Source of the DNA: Prorocentrum cordatum
Lineage: Eukaryota; Sar; Dinophyceae; Prorocentrales; Prorocentraceae
Length of the DNA: 64,000 nucleotides
Direction of reading: 5' to 3'
NCBI GenBank assembly: GCA_963575745.1
Contig: CAUYUJ010003078.1
Location: forward strand, 1-64,000
Shown here: positions 52,409-62,994 of the stretch, one piece after another
Numbering within the stretch: the first letter of the stretch is position 1
Layout: each line of letters opens with the position of its first letter
Program-made: the position numbers and the translations under genes
The notes under the pieces: model-generated
The model's input: only the letters and a program-made list of their open reading frames with translations
Told to the model about the DNA's origin: nothing
The model's database searches: none

Positions 52409-52575
52409 TCACCGCCCACCAAACCACCCCAACCCAACCCGAAGGCCTCAATTTGCCCTCCATTTCCAGTGGCGGGGGGGTCGGGGAGCATCGAAAAAAC
52501 ACATATGGAGCCCATACCCCCCCCCAACCCGAAATGCGGGTCTTCGGGTTGGGTTGGGGTGGTCTGGTAGGTAGT
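52409..52575. mobile_element. TIR element (MITE-like), copy 3
   Basis: 167 bp with inverted ends (left CCACCCCAACCCAACCCGAAG, right its reverse complement then GGTAGGTAGT). It is flanked by CAGGAGA (52402-52408 and 52576-52582), extendable to CAGGAGAT. It shares its interior with 14596 and 28034. The duplications of copies 1 and 3 differ, showing independent insertions. Confidence 0.8.
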
Positions 52576-52583
52576 CAGGAGAT

Positions 52584-53160
52584 GAACATGTTGTTGGTGT
52601 CATGGTTTCCGAAATCGCCCATAGATCCACCGCCCCCACACTAGGTTCCTGCGGTACTGGCTCCACGGGCGGCGGGCGCGTCCCCGTCTCGCAGGGAGGG
52701 GCCGGGATTCGAGGAGGGAGGATCGAGATTCGAGGATGGAGGGAGGGAGGGTCATGATTCCAGGAGGGAGGGAGGGATCGAGGCTCGAGGAGGGAGGATC
52801 GTGATGTAGAAGCCGATCCTGGGGAGAGCCCCGGGGCCAGGGCCCGTGTTCCTCGGGATGTTTTTTTTGTCTGGCAGCAGCGGGAAAGGATGGTGGGACG
52901 GAGGGGGTTCGGGAGGGAGGGAGTGGGAGGGGTGGTGGAGGGAGTGGGAGGGATGGCGGGGAGGTGTTGGAGGGAGGTTGGGTGGGACGAGGAAGAAGGG
53001 GGGAGAATGTGAAGGAAAACGCATATTTATGCACAGATATCTATACATATCTATACACACATGTATACACACATGTATCTGTGTATATATATAGAGAGAG
53101 AGGGAAAGAGAAGAAAACAACGAGCGATAGAGAGAGAGAGAGAGAGACTCGGGCATCCGC
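52584..53160. repeat. Purine-rich GAGGATCGAGG-type and GAGA repeats
   Basis: GGAGGGAGGATCGAGATTCG-like units (52690-52800) resemble 27015-27180; GGAGGGAGTGGGAGG units fill 52880-52990; a GAGAGA run lies at 53090-53150. No gene is supported; 53161-53437 shows nothing recognisable. Confidence 0.6.
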
Positions 53161-53437
53161 CAGTTTCATGTGTTCGTGGCTCCGGCACCAACGACATGCT
53201 CCAATACTGATATGTGATCGAAGATTGAGGGCCAGTGCTCAGCATCTTCTAACCTATCCCCGCCTCCACTGGGCCATGCTATCTCAGTCCTATCAGCCCA
53301 CGCCCATAGATAGGTGGGGATAGGCTCCGCGAAAACCGAAATAGCAGGCATATGTCAATCCCACAGTGGGTGGGTAAGTCGGACAGTGGGGCCAAGGCCA
53401 CGCCAGTGGGAATAGGGATCGCTTAAACGATGCTCAA

Positions 53438-53965
53438 ATGGCCCCTGCATGGAAGGAAGATCATCGGATCGGACCTGGTGAGTTCAGGCGTTGCTTCGCT
53501 GCTACCGCAATGGAGGACAACAACGACGTCGAGGACGAAGAGGACGACGAGGTCCTCGTCGTGCTCAATATGGAGGAGGAGGAGGAAGAGGAGGAGGGAG
53601 AGGAGGAGGAGAAGGGAGAGGAGGAGGAGGTGGAAGGCGGCTTCGGCTCTTACGCTCCAGGTGTCGCGCCTCGCAGCTTGCTCAAGAGAGGGCGCAGCGA
53701 CGGCGACCACGAAGAGGACGACGAGGGCGACGAGGGTGAGGAGGACGCGGGCGAGCACGAGGCGGGGGCGATGGCGTGGGCGGACGCGTGGGCGGGCGCC
53801 GTCCGCCCGCGAGCGCGTCAGGTCCTCTCCGCGGTGGCGGCGCTGCAGCGGAGGGGCCTGCTGGAGGAGCCCTCCCAGGGGCTTCAGCCCGATGGAGGAG
53901 GACGAAGAGGAGGAGGAGGAGGAGGAGGAGGAGGAGGAGGAGGAAGACGAGGAAGCGCAGGATGA
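53438..53965 (+). CDS. Hypothetical acidic protein
   Basis: 175-aa frame. After a short start, a Glu/Asp-rich block (MEDNNDVEDEEDDEVLVVLN), a poly-Glu run, then a less biased segment (GGFGSYAPGVAPRSLLKRGR and WADAWAGAVRPRARQVLSAV), ending in a Gly/Arg-rich tail. The non-repetitive middle favours coding, but the GGA-rich DNA makes this frame open easily. No family recognised; acidic nuclear proteins look like this. Confidence 0.3.
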   Translation: MAPAWKEDHRIGPGEFRRCFAATAMEDNNDVEDEEDDEVLVVLNMEEEEEEEEGEEEEKGEEEEVEGGFGSYAPGVAPRSLLKRGRSDGDHEEDDEGDEGEEDAGEHEAGAMAWADAWAGAVRPRARQVLSAVAALQRRGLLEEPSQGLQPDGGGRRGGGGGGGGGGGGRRGSAG

Positions 53966-54368
53966 AGACGATGACGACGAAGGCGAGGACGAGGAGGAGG
54001 AGGAGGAGGAAGAAAAAGAGGATATAATAATTACAGTTCCTTCCCTGTCCGCTCTCGCCGCCGCCTTGCTGCCGTCGAACTGCTGATCGTCGCGTGACTC
54101 GTCGCGTGACCCGCAGCTGCTTGGGCTGCGAAGTTACACAAAAAGCGCACTCCCTCCCCTCTCTTCGGGTCGGGCGCACACTTACATACATGCACGTATC
54201 GTAGCTACTGCCTAACGGTTTACATTGAGGAGCCATGTCAGCCATGATCGTTCAAACCATTGTAAGTAGAGGTCCGAGTATCGTAACATGACCAAACAAC
54301 ATACCATCGAGTATGTCAGAATGTATTGGGTTTCTGGCAAATAACTGGTTGTCCGCCGAAGGTTCTGG

Positions 54369-55028
54369 TTGTGTTCACGACGTTGGCTTGGCCAAACAGC
54401 CACGCGGCAGACTACAATTCATGATGTCAATCGAAGACCTGTCGTTCACATGCCGAATCATGACCCCAACAGGTCGAGGGACAACCATTACATGGACGAA
54501 GGTCGCGAATTATTTGCGTTCATCGGTTCTGGAACTAGTTTGCTCCGCTCGTCGTTGAAAGCCTATGTGCGGAATATTACAGGCGAGGCTGCCGGCTTGA
54601 CCAGTGGTCCAATAGTTGATCGCTTTTTGGCTCACGAAGGTGGCGTCGGGTTCCAGGGGGGCGGTTCAACCCGTCTTCTGGTATCCCAAGCACCCTTCTC
54701 CGAGAAAGTAGTTATTGTGGGAATCCCCCAGTCGCCAGTTGAACTGAAGTGCCCCCTGGAACCCGACATTGCCGAGCATTCCAGTCCGACTGGAGATACT
54801 CTTTCCTCAAAAAAGCCAGGAGGGCAGATCAATGAGAGAACGGAGGTATATGATACATCAACGCCGATTGCTGGTTCAACCAAGGGCCACGCAGTGGTGT
54901 CTCATCATCCCACTAGCCGAGAGGGGACAGACGTGCCTTGTGCCCCTTCCCTCACGGCCACCGATGCCCTCGAAAGTTGTCCCTCGTGGCTTACATGTGC
55001 ACCAGCCCTAGGAGCAACAGGGGTTTGA
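54369..55028 (+). CDS. Hypothetical protein, 219 aa
   Basis: An open frame not caused by simple repeats, starting with ATG or within a longer upstream frame. It contains ELFAFIGSGTSLLRSSLKAY and VVIVGIPQSPVELKCPLEP but no motif I recognise. Codon composition is ordinary. It may be a fragment of a mobile element. 53966-54368 shows no other gene. Confidence 0.3.
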   Translation: MCSRRWLGQTATRQTTIHDVNRRPVVHMPNHDPNRSRDNHYMDEGRELFAFIGSGTSLLRSSLKAYVRNITGEAAGLTSGPIVDRFLAHEGGVGFQGGGSTRLLVSQAPFSEKVVIVGIPQSPVELKCPLEPDIAEHSSPTGDTLSSKKPGGQINERTEVYDTSTPIAGSTKGHAVVSHHPTSREGTDVPCAPSLTATDALESCPSWLTCAPALGATGV

Positions 55029-55060
55029 CAGTCCTTCTGGTAATTCTGGACGCTTCGCGT

Positions 55061-56341
55061 ATCCCCACCAGTTTGGCGCCACGTGTGCGACAGCTCCCTT
55101 CCGTCCGCTTCCGGTTCTGTGCGTGCGTCCCCATTTGCCGGGCCGCCTGCGTCAGTCCCCAATGAGGGTCACTTTGTCCCTGGCATGTGCATTCGCTACA
55201 GCGGCCTCTGCGCCTCTGCAGCCAATTATCTTGCTCTGTGGCCCAGACGTTATTCCCGCTCGCTGGATCTGTCCTTTGAGCCGCCGATCAAAAAAAGTAT
55301 CCCCACCAGTGCGCCTTTTGCCCCTTGTTTTCCACCGCCAGCAGCCTGTTACCCGGGGTCGTGCTTCGTTGCTAGCCGGGTCGGCTGCTCGGAGCTTGGC
55401 GCCGCAAGGGCGACTCACTCCGTTGCACTCGCACCCGTGGCCGCTTGTACACTTTGGTTTACTGGGCGGCGCCTAGGTGCGCTTGCTGCTGAGTGCTGGG
55501 CATTTGGTTCAGTGCATGTGCAACTGCACGTTCGTTGTGCAATTAGCTTTGTGCCGCCCGCCCCGGATATTGCCTCTCGCCGTCAGACCGTCGTCGCGCG
55601 GCCGCCGGCCAAAAAAATACCCCCACCAGCCACTGTGTGGCTCACAGTCGCTCGGTTCCCCCTTGCACTGTGGGGTGGTTTGACGGGTGTTGGTATCGCC
55701 ACGGAGTGGTTCAGCCTTCCGCAGCAGCTACAGCACCCCAGGCTCACCATCACCTTTTCCCAGTTGCGTGTCATCACGGTTTGCGACAGCTCAGCCCCCG
55801 CTGGCTAGCTCACGTCGCCACGGCGTTTGGAGCCTGGCGCCCCACCGGCGACTCACTCCATTGGCCTCCGACTTGCCCCCACACTCAGATCGACGGACTT
55901 AGTTATCCTGGTTCACGTCTCACACTGTGGCAGGCAGGCACCGAATTCCATGACATTTTGTCTGTGCGCGTGCTCGAGAGCTCTCAGGATACCCCTGCCG
56001 TCAGCTCCGCATCAGCTTCGCGGCTGCTTTGTGACCGGGCCGGCCGGCTTGTGCCTGTTGTAGCTAATTAGCCTCGTTCGTGCCCCGGGCTTTGCTTCTC
56101 GCCGCCTGACCTTTGTCTCGCGGCCGCGACCGAAAAAAAAGTACCCCCACCAGCCCCTCAGTCTCAGTCCCCTCAGCCACCCACTTGAGGCCTCGGCCGC
56201 GCTTAGCCGTCGCCTCGCGCGTTGCTCTGTTTGTTTTTCCCGCGCTTCCTTTGCCGAGTTAGTCTCTGCGTAGCCCGCTTTGACCTGATTCGCCGCCGGC
56301 GCGCTCGCCCGCGGCCGCTGACTAAAAAGTATCCCCACCAG
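55061..56341 (+). repeat. Degenerate tandem repeat carrying an A-run/CCCCACCAG box
   Basis: The box AAAAAAGTATCCCCACCAG or a close variant recurs at 55061, 55290, 55611, 56133 and 56324, usually preceded by a GGCCGC-rich stretch. A second shared piece (GGCGACTCACTCC) occurs near 55408 and 55849. Spacing is irregular (about 190-520 bp), so this is an old, partly deleted array. From 56342 to 56929 only CCTCTTGGGG-type repeats are seen. Confidence 0.55.
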
Positions 56342-56929
56342 CCCATTCAAAAGCGATGCCCACGAGCGCTGACGGGGGGAGGGGAAGAGGCGCGCATTGT
56401 CAAGCAGCGAGGGAGGCTTGAGAGGTCCCGTGGCCATCTCGAGCCGTCTTGGAGCGGTCTTGTGTTGTGGCCGTTTGTAGCATATTGGGAGCCATCTTGA
56501 GCCAACCTGGGCGATCTGGGCCATATTGGAGGTCATGTTGGTCTCTCTGAGACCGCTCGGGGGCCCTTGGGGGGCCTCTCGGGTGCCTCTTGGAGGCCTC
56601 TTGGGGTTTGTTGGGGCGCTTGTTGGGCCCTCTTGGGGCTCTCTTGGGAACCCTGGAGGCCCTCTTGGGGCTATTTTGGAGGCGATCGGTCAAAAGAGGG
56701 GGGTCCTTATCCTTGCCCCACACCCCCGTCGGGGGCCACGGTCTTCGCGAGGGGTGGGTGCAAATGCCCCCCCCCCCCCCCCAGGGGCCGAAAAAGGACG
56801 CCCAACCTCGTCGCGACCCCTCAAAAAAACAAACTCAGGGAGGGGAGGGGGAGGGCTCCCCTCCCCGAAGGGAAGAGGGGTTGTGGAAGAGGAAAGAGGC
56901 CCTCGTTAGACCTCCTGGCGCCCAAAGGG

Positions 56930-57740
56930 CTGGTGGGATTCGACGGACAGTACGCAGTCGATTGTGGCTGCCTGTTGGGCCCAGAGACCCAGATGCCCAA
57001 TGACGGCCGAAAACCGGTGCCTTGGGAAGGTCCGCGAAGAAAACGCCCCTTGTCGGAGGCCAGCGTGCGCGGAGCATGCTTCGTCACATGCAAGCATTGT
57101 AATGCACATTGGAGTTCTAGCGATTCTACAGACATGAAAGAACGCAATTGCCAGTACCTCATGATCATGGCACGGCAACGAACAAAGGGCCGCAGGGAAT
57201 GATAAATTCCTGGGCGAACAAAAGGCCGTTCAAACGGCTGCTCAGATGGACCGATGGAGACAAGAAGTCTAATCGGATAAGTGGGCGACTGCTGAGTCTA
57301 TAAAACAAGTAATCATGGAAGAACGCCGAAATTCTGGCGAGAGTGCATTTGAGAACTAATGCCAGATGCAGCAAGAAACAGATCGGGCCCAATGGGCTGA
57401 ATCTGCCCTCGAGCAGAAGGTGGCGGCAGTTCCTTAAGACAGTATGGTCCAGGTTGCGAGCGCGGCGCAGCAGGAAAGCGATAGAGCCAATACTGCCACC
57501 CAGAGGGCGTCTCTCAGGGAGCAGAACTTCGTCGATGGGGCGAGGCAAAGTATACAACGCATGATCAGGCATGAATGTGCGCGAAATAATTTTGAACGCG
57601 CCCAGTCAGAACTCGCCCAGGAGAGGAAGGAGAGGCACGAGGTAATGACCTGTCTCCAGGCTCAGCCCGGGGCGACGGACACTGCCTCCCGCCCGCGCAA
57701 GTCGGACGAGTTTCCAATGGGGCAAGCTGCAGGGCTTAGC
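56930..57740 (+). pseudogene. Decayed gene: BED-finger-like motif plus Gln-rich coiled coil
   Basis: The frame to 57202 ends with ACFVTCKHCNAHWSSSDSTD and a downstream Cys, reminiscent of the first half of a BED-type zinc finger. In a second frame, 57205-57740 reads as a coherent Gln/Glu/Ala-rich helix (EQKAVQTAAQMDRWRQE, MEERRNSGESAFEN, QQETDRAQWAESALEQKVAA, RNNFERAQSELAQERKERHE) interrupted by three stops, all TAA. Probably a dead mobile-element protein. From 57741 to 59640 I see GC-rich sequence with no supported gene. Confidence 0.35.
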
Positions 57741-59897
57741 CATCAGAGTCGCCCCAGGAGCGCTCGGCCTCCTTCCCCGGGTGACCCCGCCGCTGCTCCC
57801 CCCCTTGGTCGGTCGGCAGCGGAGAGAGGAGCGCCCCGGGGAACGCTGAACGCCTTCGACTGTCGCAGGCGTCTGGGGGGAGGGGCGGGCTGCCGCTGGA
57901 GAAATGCAATGTTCGTTCGTCGCTGAGTCGGGGGAACTGCGCCCGGCGCGGCGCGCCATGTTGCGGCGGCCACCTCGACGCCAGCGCCGGGAGACGCGTT
58001 CTCTCTTCTCGGCAGAAGGCAGGCGCCGAAGCCGACGTCAACGAGGGAGAGAGACAGAGAGCGGCACGCCAGTTGGAGGCTGACATGGCGAGCCCCGCCT
58101 TCATGAGAAACGCAATGAAAATGCGGCTGTCTGCTCATATTTCACACCAGAGCGTCTCTTCGGCATCGGCTTCGCGCGGCCCCCGACGTGGCGCCGGTTT
58201 TAGCTCGGCGCCCCCGCGGCGCAGGCGTCGCGAAGATCGTCGGCTTCCGCCGAGTAAACGCCGCGGGCAAGACCCCGCCCCCATTTCATCTGGAGTATAT
58301 TGTTCGAAAAGATGTGCCAAACAGGGGCGTCGCTTTCGCGTCAGCTGAAATCGTCGGACATTCGCAGTCGGATGACACTGCTGTTCCGACGGAGGACGCT
58401 CTCTGTCTAACAGAGGAAGTTCAGGGCGAGGGGCGCCCTGAGATTTCCGCCCCCGATGCCCAGGGGCTTCCCGCTGCCCCCGGGAAGACGACGGCCGCCA
58501 TTTGCGCCGCAATTTGTTTGAGTTCCGCTCGGGGCCCAGGGCGTGTCCAGCATGCTTCGCTGTCGCGCCGCGACTTGTTATCCGTCGAGATTCCTCCGCG
58601 ATTGCACAGGTTGCACGGATCCGAGCTGGCCCGAGAGAGCGGGGGCTTCGCCCGGCAATCCGCAGCGAGAGCCTTCAGCTGGCGACGCGGAATCGCCGCA
58701 GCGGGCAGGGGCGCCCGTCCGCGGGAACGGCTGCGAACCTTCGAGCACGCGAGAAGTCGAAGCGGAGAATGATCGACGATTCCGACCACCGTCTGAAGGC
58801 ATTTCTCGAAGGACAGACTCACTTGGATAACGAGCCGGGGTCGGCCCCTTCATAGTCTGCGATAGATCCGCTTGCTCACCCCCTTGCGCCATGAACCGCG
58901 TTGTCGGTTCATGGCGCCTCTCGGGGAGAGTTCTTCGAGTGCGCGAAGTGCAAAAGTGATGCCGCGCCCGCTGCCGCTCGGGGGAGGGACTTGCCGGCGC
59001 TGATTGACCCGCGTTCGTCGCCCATGGCTCGCCTGCCCATCGCAGTCTCTGACTGGCTCGGAGCGCGATCCGAGGTTGCCATACATCCTTAGGGGTGGCC
59101 AGCATAAGGGGGAACATTTGAACGCGGAGGGGGGCGCCGTTGCCCGCGCCTGCGCAGTTTGGCACGGGCCGCGGGCTGCGGTCGACCGAGCGCTGTCGAA
59201 GAGGGGACGACCAGAACGAATGCGCGACGCAGGCGGTTACTCCGTTTGTGGGCGCAGGTAGAATTGAGGACGGGACGCGTTGCGCATGCCAGTCCGCTGC
59301 CCGGCGAGCTAAGCCCACTCCGGAACTCGGCAAAGGTGGGCCGCTGACGTGGGCGCGCGTCAAGGATGCCGCTCGAGAGACTCAGCAACTTGCGCCGATC
59401 TACTTCGCGCCGCGCGACGGTGCCCACAGTGGCGACGATGGCCTTCCCTTCCATTCTACTCTTGCCCCATCGCGACGACGCATGCGAGCGAGGCAGAGGG
59501 GGGGGGGGGATTCCAGCAGGGAAGAAGGGGCATCCGTGAGCCCGAAGGACAGGAGGGCTAGGTGTCTCCGAATCCAGGAAGAAACCCTTCAGCGGCGATT
59601 TGCGTCATCACGTCTGCCGAGCATGCCCGGGGCGCGGCTGCCCAGCGCATGGCAGAGCACGCGGAGGGAACATGCGTACTAGAGAAGGGCCGACGCCACA
59701 TCACCCCACCAGCTACGTACGAGCAGCCCAAATGCGTCGAATTAGAAAACGCTAACAACCTCGAATGCGAGCTACTAAACCAATGGAAGGGCACCGCACG
59801 CTTCCAACCCAACTACCATGCAGGCTCATCACCTCCCACACACTACGAGCTCAAATCATCAACCAGACGCAAGCCCAAGTGGCCACAAAAGGCCTGA

Positions 59898-60455
59898 AGC
59901 CTTGGACTTACGCCCATCACAGATTTGCACCCGAGCAAATACGTCATCTACGACGATTGTAACCCGAGTCACACTCAGGCCGAACTATCAGACGTCTTAC
60001 CGCGCCCTCACGGACCGGAATTCACATGCGACCCACCGATGTTCAGTCTAAGGACGGCTTGCGTTTCCGCGCCGGCATACCCAGACGGCAAACATTACGC
60101 ATTCGTGCAGCAACATCTCACAGAACGGTGCAAGATTCAGAGGGACTTCTACAACTTCTTGGAAGAGTTACGATTCATGTGCAATGGCCAGATGGAAATT
60201 ATTCCTCAAGAGCAAAACATACCCATAATTACGTTCAAGAAAAAGAAGACGACGCACGACAAAAGAAGAAACGATCATTGCCACGGTTACATTCCGCCCG
60301 AGCCACCGCGGATGCCAATGCGGCCGACGCAGAACGACGGAGCACCAGCGGCCCAATTGCAAGACGACAAATTCGAAGACTACAACATCTCAGCGTCAGA
60401 GGACAACAACAGCGACAGAGACGACCCATGGGCCAATATGAGCCGAGTTTCCTGA
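59898..60455 (+). CDS. Hypothetical protein in an A/C-rich island
   Basis: From the first codon after a TGA at 59895-59897 to TGA at 60453-60455; the frame is also open upstream of that stop (from about 59640), so the gene may extend left with one stop. Contains YVIYDDCNPSHTQAELSD, QQHLTERCKIQRDFYNFLEE, a basic run FKKKKTTHDKRRND and an acidic tail. No family recognised. Base composition is strongly A/C-biased with little G on this strand, unlike every other coding region in the window. Confidence 0.35.
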   Translation, partial: SLGLTPITDLHPSKYVIYDDCNPSHTQAELSDVLPRPHGPEFTCDPPMFSLRTACVSAPAYPDGKHYAFVQQHLTERCKIQRDFYNFLEELRFMCNGQMEIIPQEQNIPIITFKKKKTTHDKRRNDHCHGYIPPEPPRMPMRPTQNDGAPAAQLQDDKFEDYNISASEDNNSDRDDPWANMSRVS

Positions 60456-60786
60456 CTTTCTTGACTTTCTCGAATATTGTTTATCACCGCCCAAACCAAA
60501 CATATACCATGGCATGCACCTGCCCAGTGGCTGGGCCGTCCACTGCCACTATGCCGACTCAGGCGAAGATGCCCAAGGCTAACACATTTGGCACCACGCA
60601 GTTGACTACCGAGAGGCAACCGAGACACGCGCATTCAAGATGACCACATACGACTGCCTGGATGGCACAGATATCTCAACAAGTACAACAACGAGATGTT
60701 TGTGCATTGCGACGGCCAGTAGAACCTACCGCATCCGCCACTCCGACCCGACCCCCAAGCTACGCCACTGACCACTTATACATCTC

Positions 60787-61323
60787 TTGCTACGACTAAC
60801 ACGAAGCTGGTCGCTCAAGGACGCCGTCGAAGCGGACTCACACCAACCACTACACATACCACCCAAGCAGCCGAATGTTTCACGATACGGCACCGATTTA
60901 CAAGCATTTGCGGCACAATACCGCGACAGCTTAACATTCAGAGTACAAGTCGTCCAGACCCACGCCCACATCACCACGCTGATCGCAGGAGGACAGGCAC
61001 GACCCCACAACGTCAATACCAAAGCCACACAAGAAGTAACACAATGGCTCAACACTTGCCACGACGACCGCGACATGCAGTACAACTGGGCAATGCGACT
61101 ACGCGACACAGCACTCCAACTACAACGCATATGCAACCCACAAGACCCAAGGCCACAACCTCTCAGCAAGCGCGACGACAGCGACAGCTCCAACTACAGG
61201 GACAACACCACTTGCACAGCACAAGGGACTCAGCAAATACCAACCAAACCACTGCCACCACCAGCCCAGCCCTATCTCAAACTACTTGCACCAATTCTAT
61301 CTACCACCATCCTGGACTGCTGA
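60787..61323 (+). CDS. Hypothetical protein in an A/C-rich island
   Basis: 178-aa frame ending TGA. The central part (LQAFAAQYRDSLTFRVQVVQ, THAHITTLIAGGQARPHN, EVTQWLNTCHDDRDMQYNWA) looks like ordinary helical protein; the end is Pro/Thr/Gln-rich and continues in neighbouring frames (61286-61717). No motif recognised. Confidence 0.35.
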   Translation: MLRLTRSWSLKDAVEADSHQPLHIPPKQPNVSRYGTDLQAFAAQYRDSLTFRVQVVQTHAHITTLIAGGQARPHNVNTKATQEVTQWLNTCHDDRDMQYNWAMRLRDTALQLQRICNPQDPRPQPLSKRDDSDSSNYRDNTTCTAQGTQQIPTKPLPPPAQPYLKLLAPILSTTILDC

Positions 61324-62340
61324 CAGCAAACCGGCCCGTCCAACAAACACTGCAGACGACGCACACGACCCAGCAACGAAACACTTGACGACACAGCAAC
61401 CATTGCAACCTATAGCGTCCACACCGCCAGCAACCGCGCAGCAAGACAGCACTCCGCACTCGCAACAGGACCAGAACACAATACAAAGCAAGCCCATGCC
61501 AAAGATACGCGGTGGCATAACGACCACTGTATTTACAATCGGACCACACCAGCGACCCGACAAACCACCACCTGCGCACCTAACCCAACAATCGCCGAAC
61601 ACGCCTAACAGTAGCAACACAACAGCAGCGGCAACCACACCTGCACCAACATTCGCCGCGATGATCAAGTGGTCACCGTCGTACACATACGCCACACCCT
61701 CCCACCAGCACCCATGATACTGGTCATATACCCGCCCGAGGAAAACATTACACACAGAAATGAAGACAAACCATCCCGTGGCGGCAGCTAGCACCGCAGA
61801 CACTAGCGACACGGCGCGCGGACTTCCCGACGCAAGCCGCACGCGCAATTGCAGCACATCAAGAAGCAGCTTGACGCAGGGAACAACAGGTACACATATT
61901 CGATCGACGCGTCATATTCATCAACAAGGCTGGCGACCCAACATTCCAGAATTACATCGGCATACTACGTGGACACCAAGCTCGCTGCGAGACTTGCCTC
62001 AACAGCCTCAATGCACACACAATAGGAGCTCAATTTACGGAGCCAACGCCCAAGCACATGATAACGATGCACAAGGCTGCTCCCAAGTCCCAGCCGACAA
62101 ACACTACGACGAGCCAACCGAACCAGACATAACAACCGACCCACAACGCATGGTACACGACAGCCTACCGAACTTCCACATCAGGTATTCTTAGTGGATC
62201 AATTACCGCATAAGGGACCATGCTGAAAAGGCAGCACAGCAATCCAGCAGGCAGTCTGTATACCAGCACCACTGACCTTCAATACGCCGTCCATCTTTCT
62301 CCTCGCGGCTCCCTTCACACGTCTGTGGCGCTTACTAGTG

Positions 62341-62860
62341 AAAGGTTGGGGGTTCGCCTATAAAGCCCTGGTTAGCAGCCCTGGTATTCCTGGTTTTCCT
62401 TCTAGTGCACCTCCCTGGTTCTCCCTCCCTTTTATCCGCATCCTCGTGGACCTCTCCCCTCAGGTTCGGAGTTAGCCTACAAAACCCTGTGTCGCAGCCC
62501 AATGGTTGCGCGCTCGTTACTTTCAAGGTTAAGGGTTAACCTTCTCAACCCCAGCGCGCGCAGCCCCGGGCGCAGCGAGGCAACGCCATTTCAGCGGCTG
62601 TCTTCAGTGCACACTGCACCGACAGCTAGCAGCGCACAGCGCACACCTACACGTGCAGCCTCGGACACAGCCAGACAGAAAGTATGGCACTCTCACTTTG
62701 CTACTCGTGGAGGCGGAGGCTTATTGCTTTCTTGTGGTGGTATCGGAGGAAGAACCTACTGCACAGGTTCGGGGCTACCCCGCAAAACCCTGGATAGCCC
62801 AAATGTTGCACGTGGTTTTCCCTTTACAGGGTAGGGGGTAACCTTATTATCCCGGCAAAG
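62341..62860 (+). repeat. Dispersed ~40-bp repeat with AACCCTGG core
   Basis: Related units near 62341 (AAGGTTGGGGGTTCGCC), 62460 (CAGGTTCGGAGTTAGCC), 62524 (AAGGTTAAGGGTTAACC), 62763 (CAGGTTCGGGGCTACCC) and 62827 (CAGGGTAGGGGGTAACC). Most continue into AAAACCCTG or CAACCCC. Several are partly self-complementary. From 62201 to 62340 nothing else is seen. Confidence 0.5.
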
Positions 62861-62994
62861 CAGGCTAACAGCGATGTGTAGAAGCATATTTGGAAGCATT
62901 CCCCTTAAGATTCTGATGAGAATCCAGTTGTAGAATTCTGCTGTTCTCGCAGTCGTAGTCGCATTCGCGATGACAGTCGCAGTGGCAACGGCAG

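Larger units (their letters stand above)
59640..62200. other. A/C-rich compositional island
   Basis: About 2.5 kb in which the plus strand is conspicuously rich in A and C and poor in G and T, with CAACAC, CCACAA and ACGACA motifs throughout. It carries several mid-length plus frames and few convincing minus frames. It may be a distinct mobile element; no terminal repeats were found. Confidence 0.5.

Noticed and set aside
54628-54645. TTTTTGGCTCACGAAG resembling part of the spliced leader
   Set aside because: Only about 10-12 bases match and the leader's 5' part is absent; expected by chance at this window size.
56493-56510. TTGAGCCAA on the plus strand as a minus-strand spliced leader
   Set aside because: The match stops after about ten bases; the remaining leader sequence is not there.
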